Shown here in pieces: positions 1-5,304 of a stretch of DNA of 12,601 bases. The stretch lies in the NCBI GenBank assembly GCA_937926875.1, contig CALBAX010000103.1:1-12601 (forward strand), in the 5' to 3' direction. Each line of letters starts with the position of its first letter. The first letter of the stretch is position 1. This DNA comes from an uncultured Desulfovibrio sp. GTDB taxonomy: Bacteria > Desulfobacterota > Desulfovibrionia > Desulfovibrionales > Desulfovibrionaceae. Below the pieces are notes generated by a model. That model was not told the origin of the DNA. It ran no database searches and saw only the letters and a list, made by a program, of their open reading frames with translations. The position numbers and the translations under genes were made by a program.

Positions 1-41
1 AGGCCGTTGCCCCGCACGGTGCGAAGGCAACGGCCTGTTTT
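1..41 (-). terminator. GC-rich hairpin downstream of the DUF2303-like gene
   Basis: A perfect 11-bp inverted repeat (1-11 with 26-36, arm AGGCCGTTGCC) encloses a second small stem (13-17 with 19-23). On the plus strand it is followed by GTTTTC. On the minus strand, the direction of the flanking genes, whatever follows lies outside the window. Similar hairpins at 1216-1240 and 3669-3700 sit between minus-strand genes and are followed by a T-run and then AAGGAG, so this one is probably the same kind of intergenic element. Strand and function are inferred. Confidence 0.55.
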
Positions 42-75
42 CGTTGGTGATGTTTACTTGTCGGTAACTTGCCAG

Positions 76-792
76 CTAGGCGATGACATTCAGGCCGGAC
101 ACGGCTTCCTGCATGAACTGCTTGATGTTGGCCATGGCCTCGCTGCGCCATGCGCCACCGTCGGATTCCACCAGCATGAAGTGCATCCCGTCCTTGTCCT
201 GGGCGCGGAAGACAAAGCTGCTGGCGGGCTGCTCCACTTCCGTGAAAGTGCGGAAGGGACGCAGGGTGACGGGGTTGGGCATCGTGGTATTCTCCACGCT
301 GACGAGGTTCTTGCGGACGGTGACGCCCTGGGTCACGCCATCATCGGACAGCGTGTTTTCCAGCGTGGTCTTGACGTTGGCGGCGAATTTCAGAACAAGG
401 CCACGATCCGTGGGCTTGAGGTCGTCATCCGTGAAGCAGGCCTGCATGGCGATGCAGAATTTTTCGGACGGAATCCATTCGTTCACCGGAAGTTTGAGCT
501 GGTCGAGCTCGGCGATGATGTAGGTCTTGCGGTCTTCGTGGTCGCCCACAAGGGCGGACTTGATGCTCACGGTATTCGGGGATTCGACGTGGCAGATGAG
601 CTTGTCCAGGGACAATTCGTCCACATTGCGGTTCAGGAAGTCCACCAGGGACGACAGGTTCTTCACCGTGATCGCTTCGGGCCTGGGGGCACGGACGGGT
701 TTCAGGTCGCTGGTGGAATATTTTTTGCCGTTGACTTCGACGACGACGGGCTTCGCGTCCCGGCGGATGGCATTATACAGGGCTTCGAGCAT
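76..792 (-). CDS. Conserved phage early protein, DUF2303/YfdQ-like
   Basis: A 238-residue soluble protein of unknown biochemical function, of a kind found in early gene clusters of many phages. The C-terminal half carries the stretch NPVTLRPFRTF followed by TEVEQPASSFVFR (about residues 175-197). This resembles the conserved core I remember for DUF2303/YfdQ-like phage proteins; a profile search is needed to confirm it. No signal peptide or membrane segment is evident. The ATG is preceded by AAGGAG eight bases upstream, and the gene starts 17 bases after the stop of the upstream replication-terminator-like gene, so the two are probably cotranscribed. Its place beside RecT and an exonuclease suggests a role in phage DNA replication or recombination, but this is context only. 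Confidence 0.85.
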   Translation of the reverse strand: MLEALYNAIRRDAKPVVVEVNGKKYSTSDLKPVRAPRPEAITVKNLSSLVDFLNRNVDELSLDKLICHVESPNTVSIKSALVGDHEDRKTYIIAELDQLKLPVNEWIPSEKFCIAMQACFTDDDLKPTDRGLVLKFAANVKTTLENTLSDDGVTQGVTVRKNLVSVENTTMPNPVTLRPFRTFTEVEQPASSFVFRAQDKDGMHFMLVESDGGAWRSEAMANIKQFMQEAVSGLNVIA

Positions 793-809
793 CCTATCTT
801 CTCCTTTGG

Positions 810-1196
810 CTAGTTGCCGGCACTGGCGGTTTTGGCGTCAGGGAAACGGGTGATCTTCCCGTTCATGTGGACTTCCACATCGGGCAGGAGATTCTGGTCG
901 GGATTCTCGCCGCTGGTGATCTCCGACGCGGCGACTTCGCCTGTCCGGGGGTCGTTTCCGATGTAGATGCTGGTTTCCAGCGGTTCCGGCGGGCAGAGGG
1001 TGGACGAGGTGTTGACGACGACTTCAGCCATATTGCGCTGCTCGTTGGGCTTGACCACGAGCTCCAATTTGATCTTGCGGACCTTTTTGGCCGGAGTGTT
1101 GGGGTCGCAGATGTTGGCGATGACGCGCTGGATCTCTTCCTGGAGCCGTTCAACGGCTCCGCCGCCGTACAGGGTTTCGATTTTCAGAGGGATCAT
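810..1196 (-). CDS. Phage 'replication terminator protein'-type small protein
   Basis: A 128-residue protein. The segments IADNICDPNT-like (VIANICDPNTPAKKVRKIKL, about 25-44) and VKPNEQRNMAEVVV (about 48-61) match what I recall of phage proteins commonly labelled 'replication terminator protein'. That name is a database habit; the true function is not established. The fold looks alpha/beta, with no catalytic motif or membrane segment. The start is supported by AAGGAG six bases before the ATG. Between this gene and the upstream recT lies a 115-base gap holding a hairpin plus T-run (1212-1240), so its expression may depend on read-through of that element. The downstream DUF2303-like gene follows within 17 bases. 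This pair of families commonly neighbours each other in phages, as far as I recall. Confidence 0.85.
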   Translation of the reverse strand: MIPLKIETLYGGGAVERLQEEIQRVIANICDPNTPAKKVRKIKLELVVKPNEQRNMAEVVVNTSSTLCPPEPLETSIYIGNDPRTGEVAASEITSGENPDQNLLPDVEVHMNGKITRFPDAKTASAGN

Positions 1197-1240
1197 GCAT
1201 GTCTCCTTGATAAAAGGCCGCCCTCAAGATGAGAGCGGCC
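1197..1240 (-). terminator. Intergenic hairpin plus U-run directly before a ribosome site
   Basis: Arms 1216-1226 and 1230-1240 form an 11-bp stem with a three-base loop. The single non-Watson-Crick position is a G-U pair in minus-strand RNA but would be an A-C mismatch in plus-strand RNA, so the minus strand is the functional one. On that strand the stem is followed by TTTT, then ATCAAGGAG and the ATG at 1196. It has the form of an intrinsic terminator lying inside the operon between recT and the next gene. Attenuation, 3'-end protection of recT mRNA, or processing are all possible. Confidence 0.65.
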
Positions 1241-1311
1241 TGTATTTGTTGGATGGCTGCCGGGTACGAGGCCCCCGGCGGGGCGTTTGGGGGAGGATGG
1301 CTGGCTGGGAA

Positions 1312-2517
1312 TCACGCATCCGCTGCCGGGGCGTCATCGTGTGCCGGGCAGCCTGTGCGGTGCTTGCAGTCGTAGCAGTCGTCTTCCGTGATCTGGGCGC
1401 CGTTGTGGGGGCAGGTGAACGTCTGGTACGGTGGTACGAAGGCTGTCGCCTGCTCCTGTGCCGGTTCAGGCACGGCGGCGTCGGCCTCGGCCTGCGTGGA
1501 GTCAGGGGCAGGGGATTCCTGGGGCTGCGGTGCTTCCGGCTGTTCCTGCGCTGCGGCAGATGCCCTGGCGACGGCTTCCTTGATGATGCGCTTGCAGTCG
1601 GTCTTGCTCCAGGCTTCGGGCTGTCTGCTACCGGCCAGGAAGCAGGCGGCCTCCAGTGTGAGGCCCGCGTCCTCCCAGGTCGCAAGGGCCTCATGGCGCA
1701 AGTCCTCAAGCTCCTGCTGCGCCTTCCTTCGGGCCTCTGCCTTGTCCTGTGCGCTGGTGTCGGATGTGGCATCTTCCTGCCCCCTGTCGGCAGGAGAGGC
1801 GCTTTCCCTGATCGTTTCGACGGACGTAGAAGGCGTGGCCTCCTCTACAGGCTTTGCCCAGCTGCCGTCCTCCTGCGGGATCAGCTCGATGGTGTCCCGC
1901 AGCTCGTCTTCCGTCTTGAGGCCCATGGCAATCTCCGGCGCATGGGCACGGACGAACCAGGACACGGCCCGGTAGCGGAGCATAAGATCGGGCATGGACT
2001 GCCATTTGCTGCTGCTCTTGAACCAGCCTTCATGTTTGGCCAGCCCGATGGTGATGAGCGGGCCTTCCACGATCTCGCCGGTGGTCAGTTCCTTGGCCAC
2101 GGCCCGGCAGCCCCAGTCGTCATTTCCCTGTGTCCCCTGGAACTTGTAGCGGATGGTCGAGAACCGCCCGGAATTGTTGAGCGTGGCCAGCAGGAACTGG
2201 GCTGTCCAGGCAGGGCGTCCATGCACGACATAAATGTTTTGCATGACAGCCAAGGGGTTGGCCTTCATGCGCATGGCCATGTCCAGGGCCACGACGCAGC
2301 AGCCGATGGCTTCTTCAATGCTGGAGCAGCCTCTCCGCTTGCCCTTCTCGTCGGCGTAGGGAGCGCGGAACGTATCGGGCACGAAGGGGACCGTGACGAA
2401 CATGCGGGCCATGCGCTGGAGGTTCTCAAAGCCGGAGATGGTCTCCAGGCTGATGGGCATATCGGCGGCCATAACGGGCTTGCGTTGCAGGGTATTGAGG
2501 GTGGTTGCCAGGCTCAT
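1312..2517 (-). CDS. recT: RecT-family single-strand annealing recombinase
   Basis: A 401-residue protein with a RecT-type core over about residues 1-210, including GRPAWTAQFLLATLN (about 100-114) and the block from LAKHEGWFKSS through MPDLMLRYRAVSWFVRAHAPEIAMGL (about 150-190) typical of RecT. RecT proteins anneal complementary single strands after an exonuclease has resected the ends. After the core comes a low-complexity Ala/Glu/Pro-rich linker, then a C-terminal cluster (Cys359, Cys371, Cys374, Cys380) that looks metal-binding and is unusual for the family. The start at 2517 has GGAGGAG seven bases upstream; an in-frame ATG at 2541 lacks such a site. The gene begins one base after the stop of the exonuclease gene (TGACATG), so translation is likely coupled and the two probably act as an exonuclease/annealase pair. 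Confidence 0.93.
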   Translation of the reverse strand: MSLATTLNTLQRKPVMAADMPISLETISGFENLQRMARMFVTVPFVPDTFRAPYADEKGKRRGCSSIEEAIGCCVVALDMAMRMKANPLAVMQNIYVVHGRPAWTAQFLLATLNNSGRFSTIRYKFQGTQGNDDWGCRAVAKELTTGEIVEGPLITIGLAKHEGWFKSSSKWQSMPDLMLRYRAVSWFVRAHAPEIAMGLKTEDELRDTIELIPQEDGSWAKPVEEATPSTSVETIRESASPADRGQEDATSDTSAQDKAEARRKAQQELEDLRHEALATWEDAGLTLEAACFLAGSRQPEAWSKTDCKRIIKEAVARASAAAQEQPEAPQPQESPAPDSTQAEADAAVPEPAQEQATAFVPPYQTFTCPHNGAQITEDDCYDCKHRTGCPAHDDAPAADA

Positions 2518-2518
2518 G

Positions 2519-3316
2519 TCATCTCCTCCACCGGCATTCATGGAACACCGGGCAATATTTTTCGGTACAGGTCTGGGATTTGGGATTGCCGTAAAAGTCT
2601 CCGCTGCGGATCATGCGGGCGGCCATCTGGAGCAGGCCGGGCTGTTCTTCCGTGCCCACCAGCAGTTCGCGGGCGCCGGTGATGACGCCCACGGCAGCGC
2701 GGCGGCCCTTGTCCGTCCTGGCCACCTGCAGGCCGATGATCTCGGCCGGGGCGGTGATGGGCCGACCGATGGCGGCACCGGCCAGCAGTTCGTAGACGCC
2801 GATCTGGGCGGCGTGCCCCGCGGTACGGACCGTGCCGTCCGCCGCGACCGCCGTCTTGCCGGTCTTGATGTCGGCAATGCCCAGGTCGCCCAGGGCGTTG
2901 GTGGTGATGCGGTCCGTGGTGCCGGTAAGAGCCAGGCCAAGGTCGGTGATCTCCAGCCGCTCACATGTGGCCTCCACGGCGACATAGGTCTTGGCAGGGG
3001 CGATATGGCGGCAGTACAGTCCGTGCAGGGCCAGGGCGATACGCTCCGCTTCCCGGGGGCTGTCTTCGCCCCAGTCCACGTCTTCCCGGGGATGATGGAT
3101 GGCGTCCACCACCTCGCCGGCGGCATCATCGGGCGTGATGGGACTGCCCAGGATGCGCTGGACGTCGAAGACCGCGGCCCCGGCGTGGACCGCCGTGCCC
3201 AGCTGGGCGGCAGCGCTGCGCGGCAGGCGCCGCCCGCGAAGGTGCTTTGCCTCCCAGCGGGCCGGGCAGTCGAACAACTCAGGCAGGCTGGATGCCCGGA
3301 TAGCTGTCATCTCCAT
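2519..3316 (-). CDS. PD-(D/E)XK (RecB/Cas4-like) phage exonuclease
   Basis: A 265-residue nuclease of the PD-(D/E)XK superfamily. Visible motifs are LGTAVH with His44, a central Glu115, TGTTDRI with Asp135, the signature ADIKTGK with Asp149 and Lys151, and HAAQIGVYELL with Gln171. Four cysteines, Cys17 near the N-terminus and Cys250, Cys255 and Cys261 near the C-terminus, have the spacing seen in the 4Fe-4S-stapled nuclease domains of AddB and Cas4, so an iron-sulphur cluster is likely. It would resect double-strand ends to load the adjacent RecT. The start (ATGGAG) is chosen because GGAGG lies six bases upstream; an ATG at 3370 in the same frame lies inside the preceding gene. Its 5' end overlaps the Cys-rich small gene by 38 bases. 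Confidence 0.9.
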   Translation of the reverse strand: MEMTAIRASSLPELFDCPARWEAKHLRGRRLPRSAAAQLGTAVHAGAAVFDVQRILGSPITPDDAAGEVVDAIHHPREDVDWGEDSPREAERIALALHGLYCRHIAPAKTYVAVEATCERLEITDLGLALTGTTDRITTNALGDLGIADIKTGKTAVAADGTVRTAGHAAQIGVYELLAGAAIGRPITAPAEIIGLQVARTDKGRRAAVGVITGARELLVGTEEQPGLLQMAARMIRSGDFYGNPKSQTCTEKYCPVFHECRWRR

Positions 3317-3458
3317 TGTCGTCCTCCACACTGTCTTCTTCCACGAGCGCGTGCAGGCGCTCTTCCTCATCCTGGATCTCTTCCCAGCAGCGTTCGCCGC
3401 GGGGCTTGCGGCAGCGCTCTATCCACGGTTCGAACCAGGGGCAGCTGTTGTAGCACAT
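3279..3458 (-). CDS. Small Cys-rich acidic-tailed phage protein
   Basis: A 59-residue protein. Cys2, Cys6, Cys16 and Cys24 in the N-terminal half suggest a small metal-binding knuckle. The C-terminal part (about 26-50) is strongly acidic. AGGAAGG precedes the ATG with a six-base gap, and the reading frame overlaps the start of the exonuclease gene by 38 bases, a normal coupling for phage early genes. I do not recognise a named family. Short Cys-containing proteins are common between phage early genes and often have unknown roles. It could regulate the exonuclease/RecT pair, but only proximity supports that. Confidence 0.7.
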   Translation of the reverse strand: MCYNSCPWFEPWIERCRKPRGERCWEEIQDEEERLHALVEEDSVEDDNGDDSYPGIQPA

Positions 3459-3469
3459 GGACGCCCTTC

Positions 3470-3646
3470 CTACTTGCTGACGATGGTGGCCGGGCGCATG
3501 GCCGGTTCGGCGGGGTGGTCGTTGATGCCGCCAAACGCACAGACGACCACGAGCATGATGATGGCGGCCGCCCATCCGACGACGTTTTTCCTTGGGTCGA
3601 GTTCTTCCCTGACTTCTTGCCAGAACGGGCGATCATCTTGGCGCAT
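3470..3646 (-). CDS. Small single-pass membrane protein
   Basis: A 58-residue protein with a charged N-terminal third (MRQDDRPFWQEVREELDPRK), one hydrophobic segment from about residue 21 to 41 (NVVGWAAAIIMLVVVCAFGGI) and a short Pro-rich polar tail. This predicts one transmembrane helix. AAGGAG lies seven bases before the ATG, and the gene ends 11 bases before the Cys-rich gene. It is the first clear gene of the leftward operon and is preceded by a strong hairpin plus T-run. No family is recognised. By analogy, small membrane proteins in this part of temperate phages may affect host physiology or exclusion, but nothing in the sequence fixes that. Confidence 0.7.
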   Translation of the reverse strand: MRQDDRPFWQEVREELDPRKNVVGWAAAIIMLVVVCAFGGINDHPAEPAMRPATIVSK

Positions 3647-3660
3647 GGGGATACTCCTTG

Positions 3661-3700
3661 AAAAAATGACGCCCGGCGGGAAAGGGAAACCGCCGGGCGT
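3661..3700 (-). terminator. Strong hairpin plus T6 run before the first left-operon gene
   Basis: Arms 3669-3679 and 3690-3700 are an exact 11-bp inverted repeat with a ten-base purine-rich loop. On the minus strand it is followed by CATTTTTT (3668-3661), then CAAGGAG and the ATG at 3646. It has textbook intrinsic-terminator form but is placed immediately upstream of a gene in the same direction. It may terminate leader transcription unless antitermination occurs. Confidence 0.7.
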
Positions 3701-3820
3701 TTGCCGCTGTGGGGTGACATGGCTGACGACGCAAAACACATGAAGCGCCGCCCCGTTGCACGCTATCCCGGCTATCAGCGGCTTTTGCCGGGCTCTCCAC
3801 GGGGAACGGGAGCAGAGGGA

Positions 3821-3852
3821 AAAAGAAAAGCCGCCTCCCCGATGGAAGCGGC
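3821..3852 (-). terminator. Terminator-like hairpin with T-rich tail
   Basis: Stem 3830-3838/3844-3852 with a five-base loop. In minus-strand RNA the only irregular pair is G-U, and the stem is followed by TTTTCTTTTT. This fits an intrinsic terminator of a leftward transcript. The tail, together with the adjoining CCCTCT, is nearly repeated after the hairpin at 4450-4479. Confidence 0.55.
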
Positions 3853-4010
3853 CCGCAGCGTGACATGACACCCCCAGACATACGCAGTGAGGGGAAGGGG
3901 TATCTGGCCTGCTGCTCCAGGTGAGCCCACGAAGTTCGCGGGCCCTGTGGAGCAACAAGGGCCGCCAGCACCATGCTGACGGCCCCCGGCAGGGGAAGCA
4001 CAGCAAGGAA

Positions 4011-4077
4011 ACTAGCCCACTAGTAATTTGACCAAATGACTTGTATTGCAAGAGTTGATTCCATAACTGGGAATCAA
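4011..4077. promoter_or_regulatory. Cluster of three AT-rich dyads, possible operators
   Basis: Three short inverted repeats lie side by side: ACTAG-N4-CTAGT (4011-4024), ATTTG-N2-CAAAT (4026-4037) and TTGATTCC-N7-GGAATCAA (4055-4077). The last is an exact 8-bp dyad of operator size. They lie 22-88 bases upstream of the small plus-strand gene starting at 4099, in a locally AT-rich stretch. No convincing -35/-10 pair was found on either strand. The proteins that would bind are unknown, and the motif differs from the GTTWT-N6-AWAAC sites elsewhere in the window. Confidence 0.4.
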
Positions 4078-4098
4078 TCCTTTACCGCTGGAGGTCGC

Positions 4099-4302
4099 AT
4101 GTCCTACTCCCACACCCATCTTTGTACTGCTTTGGAGATTATTGCCGCCTATCTCAGTATCGTCGTTGAGCAGGGGCAAAAGAACCGTCCGCTGACGCAG
4201 AAGGAGTACATAGATGCCTGGCACCGTGGGGTGCATGAATTGCGGGTCTCGAGTGCTGTTGCCTGTCGCATGAGGGAAAAGGAGGCCCCTGCGAAGCAAT
4301 AG
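4099..4302 (+). CDS. Small hypothetical protein, opposite to the left operon
   Basis: A 67-residue protein with a helical, mixed-charge sequence. Residues 9-23 (LCTALEIIAAYLSIV) are moderately hydrophobic but probably an amphipathic helix rather than a membrane span. The C-terminus is basic. The start at 4099 is chosen because GGAGG lies five bases upstream; an earlier in-frame ATG at 4036 has no such site. It lies just after the dyad cluster 4011-4077, which may control it. No family is recognised. In lambdoid phages, genes such as sieB lie in the equivalent region and run against the left operon, so an opposed orientation is not unusual. Confidence 0.5.
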   Translation: MSYSHTHLCTALEIIAAYLSIVVEQGQKNRPLTQKEYIDAWHRGVHELRVSSAVACRMREKEAPAKQ

Positions 4303-4527
4303 CCTGAGTGGTCAAAAAAGGCCGTGGCCATCGGGCCACGGCCCGACCGCGGCGAAGTAAAACGGCCTTGCCGATTCACACAGGCCCCAGTCCCGGCAAC
4401 GACCAGAGGTAGGACGTGGTCGCTGCCAGTCAGGGGAGAGGGAAGAAAAGCCCGGCCCAAGGTTGCCCCAGGGTCGGGCCTCCTGATAGAAAAAGGCATC
4501 CAACAACCTTTGATCAGGAGCAATTCT
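4303..4527. other. Tandem hairpin spacer between small plus-strand genes
   Basis: No gene is seen. Four inverted repeats follow each other: 4320-4329/4334-4343 (exact 10-bp stem), 4364-4368/4382-4386, 4400-4405/4417-4422 and 4450-4458/4471-4479. On the minus strand the first, second and fourth are followed by T-rich tails (TTTTTT, GTTTT, TTTTCTT), like terminators of a leftward transcript. The fourth pairs fully only in plus RNA (one G-U). Its loop bases AAGGTTG (4459-4465) are complementary to CAACCTT (4504-4510), just upstream of the next plus-strand ribosome site. Confidence 0.5.
4314..4343 (-). terminator. Intrinsic terminator, leftward
   Basis: An exact 10-bp GC-rich stem (4320-4329/4334-4343) with a four-base loop, followed on the minus strand by six T residues (4319-4314). 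It would stop leftward transcription arriving from the 5180 promoter, unless antitermination occurs. It also lies 17 bases beyond the stop of the plus-strand gene at 4302, but has no T-run on that strand. Confidence 0.65.
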
Positions 4528-4644
4528 ATGAGTGCAGATAATGAATTGCAGCATAACTGGAGCTTGAATGCTGCGGGATTGAGTGTGTGCAGGCTATCTA
4601 AACTGTATTTTCAAGAGGTTACAGATGGAGCGTCCTCTGACTGA
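4528..4644 (+). CDS. Small hypothetical protein (38 aa)
   Basis: A 38-residue reading frame with CAGGAG ending seven bases before the ATG. The product has no membrane segment, signal peptide or recognised motif. Its 3' end overlaps the next small gene by 20 bases, suggesting translational coupling of a two-gene pair. Base composition is lower in GC than the flanking operons. At this length chance reading frames are common, so the call rests on the ribosome site and the coupled neighbour. Confidence 0.4.
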   Translation: MSADNELQHNWSLNAAGLSVCRLSKLYFQEVTDGASSD

Positions 4645-4741
4645 GGACGAGATTCGACATGCCCATGAGGAGGCAGAGGCTTTGGTGATGGATGAGTACG
4701 ACTCGCTTCATAAGCACGTCTTTGAGAAAGAGCAGTCTTAG
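4625..4741 (+). CDS. Small acidic helical protein (38 aa)
   Basis: A 38-residue protein beginning MERPLTEDEIRHAHEEAEAL. It is rich in Glu, Asp and His and likely forms a single amphipathic helix. AAGAGG lies six bases before the ATG, inside the overlapping upstream gene. The short length, strong negative charge and coupling resemble small phage effector or antitoxin-like proteins, but no family is recognised and no partner is proven. An open minus-strand frame covers the same DNA, but it starts from GTG without a ribosome site, so the plus-strand reading is preferred. Confidence 0.45.
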   Translation: MERPLTEDEIRHAHEEAEALVMDEYDSLHKHVFEKEQS

Positions 4742-5190
4742 CCACACGCGCACGACGTGTTGATTCGCTTTCCTGCATTTCCTGGCCGTTACCGAGGGAT
4801 TGCGGATTCAATGTCATGGCCCTGTCCTTTTCTTGAAGTACAACTTGAGGATTTCCGGTTCCATTCCCGTCCCCGGTCATCCGGGGGCGGTGTGAAGTCA
4901 GAAAGCGTCCTGGTTTCACAGGCTGCTCGCAACTGGCGTCCACCCGTGCGGCGCTCTCGTCGCCACCGCCCGCCGCCTTTCGGCCTGCCGTGTCGCACAC
5001 GGCCATTCTTGCGGGGGCCCCTTCTCCCGGGCCAACCTCGTTTCTCCTTCCCTGCCGTCGCGTGCTTTCCCGCTCCCAAAGGCTTGCGGCTTGCCGAGCT
5101 CGGTACTTGTGGGGAACGTCCACCGGGGGAGGCTTGTGGTACTCTGGGCCGTGGCCCGTGTTCCCGGCCTTTCCCGGTGTGCGTGAGGTT
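4742..5190. other. Gene-poor leader downstream of the leftward promoter
   Basis: No confident gene is seen in about 450 bases. If the promoter at 5191-5219 is real, this is the first DNA transcribed leftwards. All three minus-strand frames are open over long stretches and are Arg/Gly-rich, but starts are GTG or TTG with poor ribosome sites. A TTG at 5032 has AAGGAG eight bases upstream but opens only a 39-codon frame. One clear hairpin, CCCCGG-TCAT-CCGGGG, occupies 4871-4886. The region could encode a short basic antiterminator-like protein or a structured leader RNA. I cannot choose between them. Confidence 0.4.
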
Positions 5191-5219
5191 ATTTTGTTAT
5201 GTTAAAATAACATTGTCAA
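5191..5219 (-). promoter_or_regulatory. Leftward early promoter (pL-like)
   Basis: On the minus strand an exact TTGACA (-35, 5219-5214) is followed after 17 bases by CAAAAT (-10, 5196-5191, four of six consensus bases), predicting a start near 5184. It is flanked and overlapped by two copies of the motif GTTWT-N6-AWAAC that also occurs beside the repressor gene. It points toward the recombination operon. This is what a lambda-like pL would look like. No experiment supports it here. Confidence 0.55.
5195..5212. promoter_or_regulatory. Operator site, OL-like 1
   Basis: An exact dyad TGTTAT-GTTAAA-ATAACA overlapping the -10 and spacer of the leftward promoter. The same arms with the same six-base spacing occur at 11822-11839 between the repressor and cro-like genes. 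A second overlapping dyad, GTTATTTT-N8-AAAATAAC (5188-5211), reinforces the symmetry. The likely ligand is the S24-type repressor or the Cro-like protein. Confidence 0.6.
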
Positions 5220-5224
5220 GATTT

Positions 5225-5240
5225 GTTTTTTTTAAATAAC
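5225..5240. promoter_or_regulatory. Operator site, OL-like 2
   Basis: GTTTT-N6-ATAAC fits the motif GTTWT-N6-AWAAC and lies just upstream of the -35 of the leftward promoter. Its centre is 29 bp from that of the first site, close to three helical turns. It is less symmetrical than the other sites and AT-rich, so chance occurrence is possible. Confidence 0.4.
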
Positions 5241-5247
5241 GTTAGGG

Positions 5248-5277
5248 ATAAAAAAATCCCGCCGGGAAGGCGGGATT
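5248..5277 (-). terminator. Intrinsic terminator of the triad operon
   Basis: The exact 9-bp stem 5255-5263/5269-5277 (arm AATCCCGCC) with a five-base loop is followed on the minus strand by a T-run through 5250. It starts 28 bases after the stop codon of the receiver gene. This closes the leftward triad operon just before the OL/pL region. Confidence 0.85.
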
Positions 5278-5304
5278 AGTTACAACAGCGCAGGAAGGGA
5301 TGTG

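Larger units (their letters stand above)
3701..4098. other. Gene-poor, hairpin-rich leader region
   Basis: No convincing gene is seen here on either strand. The region holds several inverted repeats. 3830-3838 with 3844-3852 forms a 9-bp stem that is perfect with one G-U pair in minus RNA, followed there by TTTTCTTTTT. A nested structure has outer arms TGCTCCA 3913-3919 and TGGAGCA 3948-3954 with an inner GC stem 3925-3931/3937-3943. 3961-3970 with 3974-3983 forms a 10-bp stem with one G-U pair in minus RNA. The wobble positions point to leftward transcription of a structured RNA. The last 90 bases are AT-rich and contain the separate dyad cluster. Confidence 0.5.

Noticed and set aside
967..2682. 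Long plus-strand open frame of 571 codons opposite recT
   Set aside because: It is the antisense shadow of recT and neighbouring genes, with a Gly/Arg/Leu-rich product and no domain.
3719..3868. Plus-strand 49-codon reading frame with GGGGTGAC before the ATG
   Set aside because: Weak ribosome site, low-complexity basic product, and it overlaps a hairpin that pairs properly only in minus-strand RNA. There is no coupled neighbour.
3470..4051. Long minus-strand frame extending upstream of the small membrane protein
   Set aside because: The upstream part crosses several hairpins and has no ribosome site. The internal ATG at 3646 has AAGGAG and gives a sensible membrane protein.
4789..5079. Arg-rich minus-strand frame that could mimic a lambda N protein
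   Set aside because: It starts only from TTG with no ribosome site. All minus frames here are Arg-rich because of base composition, so the resemblance is not evidence. The question is kept as a finding about the region only.
4611..5123. Minus-strand 170-codon frame from a GTG start
   Set aside because: No ribosome site. It overlaps the better-supported plus-strand small genes, and its composition is that of an incidental open frame in GC-rich DNA.
4757..5239. Plus-strand 160-codon frame
   Set aside because: No ribosome site, Pro/Arg/Ser-rich without any motif, and it runs through the operator/promoter at 5191-5212.
5213..5240. Rightward promoter TTGTCA-N16-AATAAC
   Set aside because: It would run directly into a strong hairpin at 5255-5277 and then antisense into the receiver gene. 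The leftward TTGACA promoter on the same DNA is the better fit.
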